Positions 60,792 through 64,000 of a DNA stretch of 64,000 bases are shown here, in pieces; within the stretch, counting starts at the first letter, position 1; every line of letters starts with the position of its first letter. The stretch lies in the NCBI GenBank assembly GCA_035555855.1, contig DATMGD010000012.1, forward strand, positions 47,820 through 111,819, in the 5' to 3' direction. Both the position numbers and the translations under genes were made by a program. The notes under the pieces were generated by a model. The model did not search any database and was not told where the DNA came from. It was given only the letters and a program-made list of their open reading frames with translations. The DNA comes from Palsa-892 sp035555855. GTDB lineage: Bacteria > Pseudomonadota > Alphaproteobacteria > Rhizobiales > Xanthobacteraceae.

Positions 60792-61058
60792 CTAGCGTGG
60801 TTTTGAAATGCGACGCGGCCTGGGATAAGGCTTTAGCATCGCTTCTTCCTGCACAAAGTCACCACATCGTTGGCATTCGAACGTAATGATGTTTGTGCTT
60901 CGCTTCGTTTCATGGTTTTCCATGCCAACAAAGCGGCCGCTCTCGCCGCATTTCGGACAAGTTCCCTCGGGAAGTTTGAATGTGGAAGCGACCATCAGGG
61001 CTAAGCAGCACTTACCCTTTCTGTTCCATCCAATTGGTAGATCGGATGTATTTTTCAC
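60792..61058 (-). CDS. 88-aa zinc-ribbon-like protein
   Basis: Two CxxC pairs, CPKCGESG and CQRCGDF, about 30 residues apart, suggest a zinc ribbon. C-terminus is basic (PYPRPRRISKPR). GTG 61058 is the longest start; ATG 60995 (MVASTFKLPEG) is equally possible because neither has a strong ribosome site. Confidence 0.6.
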   Translation of the reverse strand: MKNTSDLPIGWNRKGKCCLALMVASTFKLPEGTCPKCGESGRFVGMENHETKRSTNIITFECQRCGDFVQEEAMLKPYPRPRRISKPR

Positions 61059-61257
61059 CTTTGCATGGTTTAGTCCGGAGACCTAAGACTTTCTCTCGCG
61101 TATAGCTTGTATTTCATCCGGTTTAGTCTAGGGTCACGCTGTTCGATGCTCTTTGTTTTGTTTTGCGCCCTTTGAGGGTTCTTTCTAGGACAATTAGTCG
61201 AATTGAAAGCTGGGCGATGTCGTCCGGTTCAATGCGCTTATGCGCTGGAGACTCTCA

Positions 61258-61461
61258 ATGGCTACCGGTAAGGTAAAATTTTTCAACGGGCAAAAAGGCT
61301 TCGGCTTCATTCAGCCGGACGATGCTGGCCCTGACGTATTCGTTCACATCTCGGCGCTGGAACGCGCTGGCATTGGCAATCTGGTCGAAGGACAGAAAGT
61401 GTCCTTCGAGGTTGTCGCCGAGCGCGGCAAGAAGGCCGCTGCAAATCTCGCAACCCTCTAA
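61258..61461 (+). CDS. cspA: Cold-shock protein
   Basis: CSD protein of 67 aa. RNP1 GQKGFGFIQPD and RNP2-like DVFVHISALE are both present. It binds single-stranded RNA/DNA at low temperature. The gap of about 170 bases upstream without a gene (61090-61257) is consistent with the long leader usual for cspA. A perfect terminator follows at 61531. Confidence 0.93.
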   Translation: MATGKVKFFNGQKGFGFIQPDDAGPDVFVHISALERAGIGNLVEGQKVSFEVVAERGKKAAANLATL

Positions 61462-61530
61462 AAAGGGTGAGAGACGCTTCTGGTTATTGACCACGGATGT
61501 ACTGGCAACAATCATCGAAGCTACGACGAG

Positions 61531-61555
61531 GGCCGGGATTTTCCCGGCCTTTTTT
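61531..61555 (+). terminator. Rho-independent terminator of cspA
   Basis: Stem GGCCGGGA / TCCCGGCC (8 bp, 3-base loop) followed by six T residues; 70 bases after the cspA stop. Confidence 0.9.
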
Positions 61556-61673
61556 GTTCGGGTTTGGCGGACGGGAAATCTAAACCTTCCAGCCGTTACA
61601 TCCGATGTTGCCGGCTATTTTAGACATTCGTAATTCTAGCTTTAAGGCTGACGATCATCTCCTCGTCATATAT

Positions 61674-61832
61674 TTACCGCGCCAGATTTTTTACCAGTCG
61701 ATACGTTCCTACTGATGCGCGTTTATTTTCTTCTGTCTGTGATTCACAGAATTCTTCCAAAGCATCTCCAATGGTTTTTACGAGGCTTTCAAAAAGCTGT
61801 TTTTTTGCCTGCAACTCATGATTATCAGACAT
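61674..61832 (-). CDS. 52-aa hypothetical protein, tentative
   Basis: Minus-strand frame from ATG 61832 with GAGG about nine bases upstream. The product is acidic and helical (KQLFESLVKTIGDALEEFCE). No domain recognised. Not confirmed by anything else. Confidence 0.4.
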   Translation of the reverse strand: MSDNHELQAKKQLFESLVKTIGDALEEFCESQTEENKRASVGTYRLVKNLAR

Positions 61833-61955
61833 GACCTGCGCCTCAACTGTGAGCGACTGACGACGAAATTCTGCTTTCGATCCTTCCTTCTGCCGCGAGA
61901 AAATAGCGCTCCGACTATCGGCATCAAGGCCGAGAATCTAAATTTCTTCCGGCCC

Positions 61956-62369
61956 TTACATTTTAGGCGCTTCTTGCCAACTCCAGATTGGCTTTTTCCC
62001 CTTGAAGGAGCGAGCCTTGCGGAAAACCGAAGGGTTATCCATGCCACCTTTAATTCGCCGTCCCGCTGCATCGAAGAAATCTATCTCACTGCGGATTGTT
62101 AAAACGCGATTTCCGATGTGACAGGTAAAGGGCGGGGCCCGATCACCGCCTAGATAGGTCCATTGATTTCCAAACCGCGCGCCGGCGCATTGAATGTCGG
62201 TCTGTCTTAACCGTTGTTCTCGTATCGAGCTTTTTATTTCGCTCGCAAGCTTTGGGTTCTGCGCGGCAAACTGCATCACCTCGTCGAAACCGACCGAACC
62301 TTCCGCGAGTGCGGCGGTGATGCCTAGGAGTGCAGTAATCCCGATAGCGAATGTTCGAGCTAAAACCAT
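61956..62369 (-). CDS. 137-aa exported hypothetical protein
   Basis: Signal peptide VLARTFAIGITALLGITAAL with cleavage near ALAEG. Mature part has two cysteines (IQCAGARFGN and FTCHIGN), possibly a disulfide. ATG 62369 has AGGAAA upstream. No known family; probably periplasmic. Confidence 0.6.
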   Translation of the reverse strand: MVLARTFAIGITALLGITAALAEGSVGFDEVMQFAAQNPKLASEIKSSIREQRLRQTDIQCAGARFGNQWTYLGGDRAPPFTCHIGNRVLTIRSEIDFFDAAGRRIKGGMDNPSVFRKARSFKGKKPIWSWQEAPKM

Positions 62370-62375
62370 CTTTTC

Positions 62376-62516
62376 CTACTGTTGGCTGTCGCCGCGCCCT
62401 CGCGCGGCACGCATTTCCTTCCGAGCCTCGGCATAATCGCGGTCGCCGCAGAACTCCATAAATTCGTCCGCCTCAGCGAGAACTAGAGCTCGGCGTTTTG
62501 TGAGCCAATTAAACAT
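62376..62516 (-). CDS. 46-aa hypothetical protein
   Basis: Small helical protein with LVLAEADEFMEFCGDRDYAE and RKEMRAARGRGD, like other short Hyphomicrobiales proteins. The frame is open up to 62804, but upstream codons cross the tRNA-Phe fragment at 62619, so I start it at ATG 62516. The start is tentative. Confidence 0.45.
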   Translation of the reverse strand: MFNWLTKRRALVLAEADEFMEFCGDRDYAEARKEMRAARGRGDSQQ

Positions 62517-62618
62517 AACCAAATGCTGCCATTCGGCCCTTGAAGTGTAAACGAGCGGCCGGCCTTTCCTGATTAATTGCCGGAGCTGCACTCCTATATA
62601 AATATTTGAAATATAAAA

Positions 62619-62642
62619 TGGTGCCCAGGGGCGGAATCGAAC
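62619..62642 (-). other. tRNA-Phe 3'-end fragment, possible attachment-site remnant
   Basis: The complement of 62619-62642 begins GTTCGATTCCGCCCC and ends in TGGGCACCA: it is the T-arm, acceptor strand and CCA end of alphaproteobacterial tRNA-Phe (from memory). The rest of the tRNA is absent. A 24-base tRNA 3' end is a typical att core for site-specific integrases. Confidence 0.6.
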
Positions 62643-63030
62643 ACGTCGGCCAAGTTTTTGATATTTATCGTCTTTTACAAGTTGATATCCATCGATACCA
62701 ACGGGGATGCCAACGAAGCAACCAAAGTACTCACCGACTCGGCGTAACCGAGCCTGTCGTACGACATACCAAAGCGAAGAACTTCTAAGCTGCAGAGGCT
62801 TCATAGTTGAATGAAGACACGGATCGAAAGCGAGGAGGAGTCACATCGGGAAGCGACTCCCCGCCAATCGATCTTCGACCCCATGATGTATCCGCAAACC
62901 TGCTGTAGATACACATGCCCTTCGCCATTCACGGCACGATCCTTCGTTATGCGTAATCCCGGGACATCATTTTGCTCGCGCAAGTAACCATCTACTGCCG
63001 CGACAAAGGAAATGACCGCGAATTGAGAGG
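62643..63030. other. Intergenic region, no gene recognised
   Basis: About 390 bases between the tRNA fragment and the permease remnant. Open frames exist, but none has a domain, and the codon pattern is unlike the surrounding genes. Confidence 0.35.
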
Positions 63031-63034
63031 CTGC

Positions 63035-63172
63035 GACGGCAAGCGCGCTGACGCGCGGCATACCACCCGAGTCCCAGAAGCTGACAATCACCGGGCCCAG
63101 CACCTGCGTATTGGTGCCCGGCAGAAACAGCGAAGCGCTGATTTCGCGCACCTACACCATGAACAACAGCGC
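63035..63172 (-). pseudogene. Remnant of a ferric-type ABC permease
   Basis: About 138 bases align with 30585-30722, the 3' part of the fused permease gene, with about 15 mismatches counted by eye. The peptide reads REISASLFLPGTNTQVLGPV and SFWDSGGMPRVSALAV. Just before it a serine codon has become TAG (MV-stop-V), and both ends are lost, so it is dead. It may derive from a paralogous importer or a short ectopic duplication. Confidence 0.75.
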
Positions 63173-63208
63173 CGGCGGCAGCCCGCACCTCACGCCGTGG
63201 GCCGAGAC

Positions 63209-64000
63209 TCAGGAGTTCGCGTGCTGTCCGGCATATTCTTCCATCGGCGGACACGAACAAACAAGATTCCGATCACCGTGAACGTTATCGACGCGGCTGA
63301 CGGGCGCCCAATATTTTCCCTGCTGAAGCGACGGAAGCGGAAAGGCCGCAAGCTTGCGGGAATAGCTGTGCCTCCATTCGTCCGCTGTCACCTCTCCGAT
63401 CGTGTGCGGCGCATTCACCAACGGGTTATCCTTGCGGTCGAGTCTGCCTTCCTCGATATCGCGGATTTCGTTACGGATGGCGATCATTGCGTCGCAAAAG
63501 CGATCAAGCTCCGCGAGCGATTCCGACTCCGTCGGCTCGATCATCAAAGTACCTGCAACCGGAAAGCTCATGGTCGGCGCATGGAAGCCATAGTCGATCA
63601 GGCGTTTGGCAATGTCCTCAACCGAAATACCCGCGCTCGCCTTGAACGGCCGCACGTCGACGATGCATTCATGCGCGACCAGACGATCCGCTTCCTTGAA
63701 CAGCAGCGGATAGTGCTGCTCCAGGCGTTTCGCGATGTAATTGGCGTTCAGGATGGCAGCTTCCGTCGCCGCCGTAAGTCCCTCGCCGCCCATCAGCTCC
63801 ATATAAATCCACGAAATCGTCAGGATCGAAGCGGAGGAGAGGCGCGCGGCGGAGACCGCACCTGACGGTTTCTGCGCGGGCGCCACATCCGGATCGCCCG
63901 GCAGAAACGGCGCAAGATGCGCCTTGACGCCGATCGGCCCCATGCCCGGCCCGCCGCCACCATGCGGAATGCAGAAGGTCTTGTGCAGGTTGATGTGGCT
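63209..64000 (-). CDS. gcvP: Glycine dehydrogenase (decarboxylating), C-terminal part
   Basis: The last 263 residues of the P-protein of the glycine cleavage system; the N-terminal part lies beyond the right edge. Seen: SHINLHKTFCIPHGGGGPGM (the PLP lysine belongs to this stretch), YMELMGGEGLTAATEAAILN, HECIVDVRPFK and the usual end CSCPPMEEY. It decarboxylates glycine and transfers the aminomethyl group to lipoyl-GcvH. Confidence 0.95.
   Translation of the reverse strand, partial: SHINLHKTFCIPHGGGGPGMGPIGVKAHLAPFLPGDPDVAPAQKPSGAVSAARLSSASILTISWIYMELMGGEGLTAATEAAILNANYIAKRLEQHYPLLFKEADRLVAHECIVDVRPFKASAGISVEDIAKRLIDYGFHAPTMSFPVAGTLMIEPTESESLAELDRFCDAMIAIRNEIRDIEEGRLDRKDNPLVNAPHTIGEVTADEWRHSYSRKLAAFPLPSLQQGKYWAPVSRVDNVHGDRNLVCSCPPMEEYAGQHANS

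Noticed and set aside
62606..62788. Plus-strand peptide beginning MVPRGGIE over the same site
   Set aside because: This is the usual false translation of a tRNA 3' end read on the opposite strand.
62376..62804. 142-aa protein covering the tRNA-Phe fragment
   Set aside because: Codons 45-60 translate the tRNA 3' end, a well-known source of spurious proteins; only the C-terminal part looks like a real gene.
1..64000. CRISPR array, insertion sequence or rRNA genes
   Set aside because: No spaced direct repeats, transposase motifs or rRNA-like stretches were seen on either strand.

Overview
The window reads as a chromosomal segment of an alphaproteobacterium, most likely Hyphomicrobiales (Bradyrhizobium/Xanthobacteraceae-like). 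The reasons are the high-GC coding style, the abundance of Bug/TTT, NMT1-type ABC and BMP uptake systems, class III CoA transferases, and the small proteins near cspA. No plasmid, phage or CRISPR functions were seen. Most genes are on the minus strand in transporter-plus-enzyme operons. The assignment to order level is inference.

Layout. (1) 1-5.5 kb: aprM-aprB-aprA (aprA runs off the left edge), a CBS-domain protein, a putative sulfate exporter and a 52-aa membrane peptide; this looks like a sulfite-to-sulfate oxidation and export module. (2) 5.6-6.4 kb: a cysteine-rich GP88-like protein. (3) 6.5-11.1 kb: an NMT1/taurine-type ABC importer with one binding protein but two different permeases and two different ATPases. 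(4) 11.4-17.5 kb: XRE-cupin regulator, aminotransferase, class II aldolase and a tripartite tricarboxylate transporter; two promoters share a GACAC-N3-GTGTC-like operator. (5) 17.6-18.0 kb: a frameshifted DUF4142 remnant. (6) 18.2-25.1 kb: TetR regulator, then a BMP-type nucleoside-like ABC importer with an amidohydrolase. (7) 25.4-37.2 kb: two divergent operons around a GntR/FCD regulator. One has acyl-CoA dehydrogenase, CoA transferase, a fumarate-reductase-like flavoprotein and a ferric-type ABC importer. The other has a MaoC hydratase, enoyl-CoA hydratase, SDR and a DapA-like aldolase. Together they can be read as import, CoA activation, dehydrogenation, hydration, oxidation and C-C cleavage of an unknown acid. 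(8) 37.3-38.6 kb: CcdA-like and thioredoxin-like proteins. (9) 38.6-49.9 kb: a second CoA-thioester catabolic region with two AMP-forming ligases, an ABC importer, a crotonyl-CoA-carboxylase/reductase-like enzyme, GntR regulator, enoyl-CoA hydratase, hotdog thioesterase, quinone-reductase-like enzyme and a glyoxalase-fold protein. (10) 50.1-57.0 kb: SulP permease, an 820-aa PHP-domain protein, a DASS anion transporter and a divergent Crp/Fnr regulator with a perfect Crp-type palindrome between them. (11) 57.2-59.3 kb: GDP-L-fucose synthesis (gmd, fcl). (12) 59.3-63.2 kb: an AT-richer stretch of small genes, including two peptides of 26 and 47 residues, cspA, a 24-base tRNA-Phe 3'-end fragment and a decayed copy of part of the ferric-type permease. 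(13) the right edge enters gcvP.

The observations I rate highest are: the asymmetric ABC importer, whose two ATPases carry complementary motif defects that would place all degeneracy in one composite ATP site; the PHP-protein/DASS/Crp locus of unknown substrate; the divergent GntR-controlled pathway; and the small-gene cassette at 59.6-60.1 kb.
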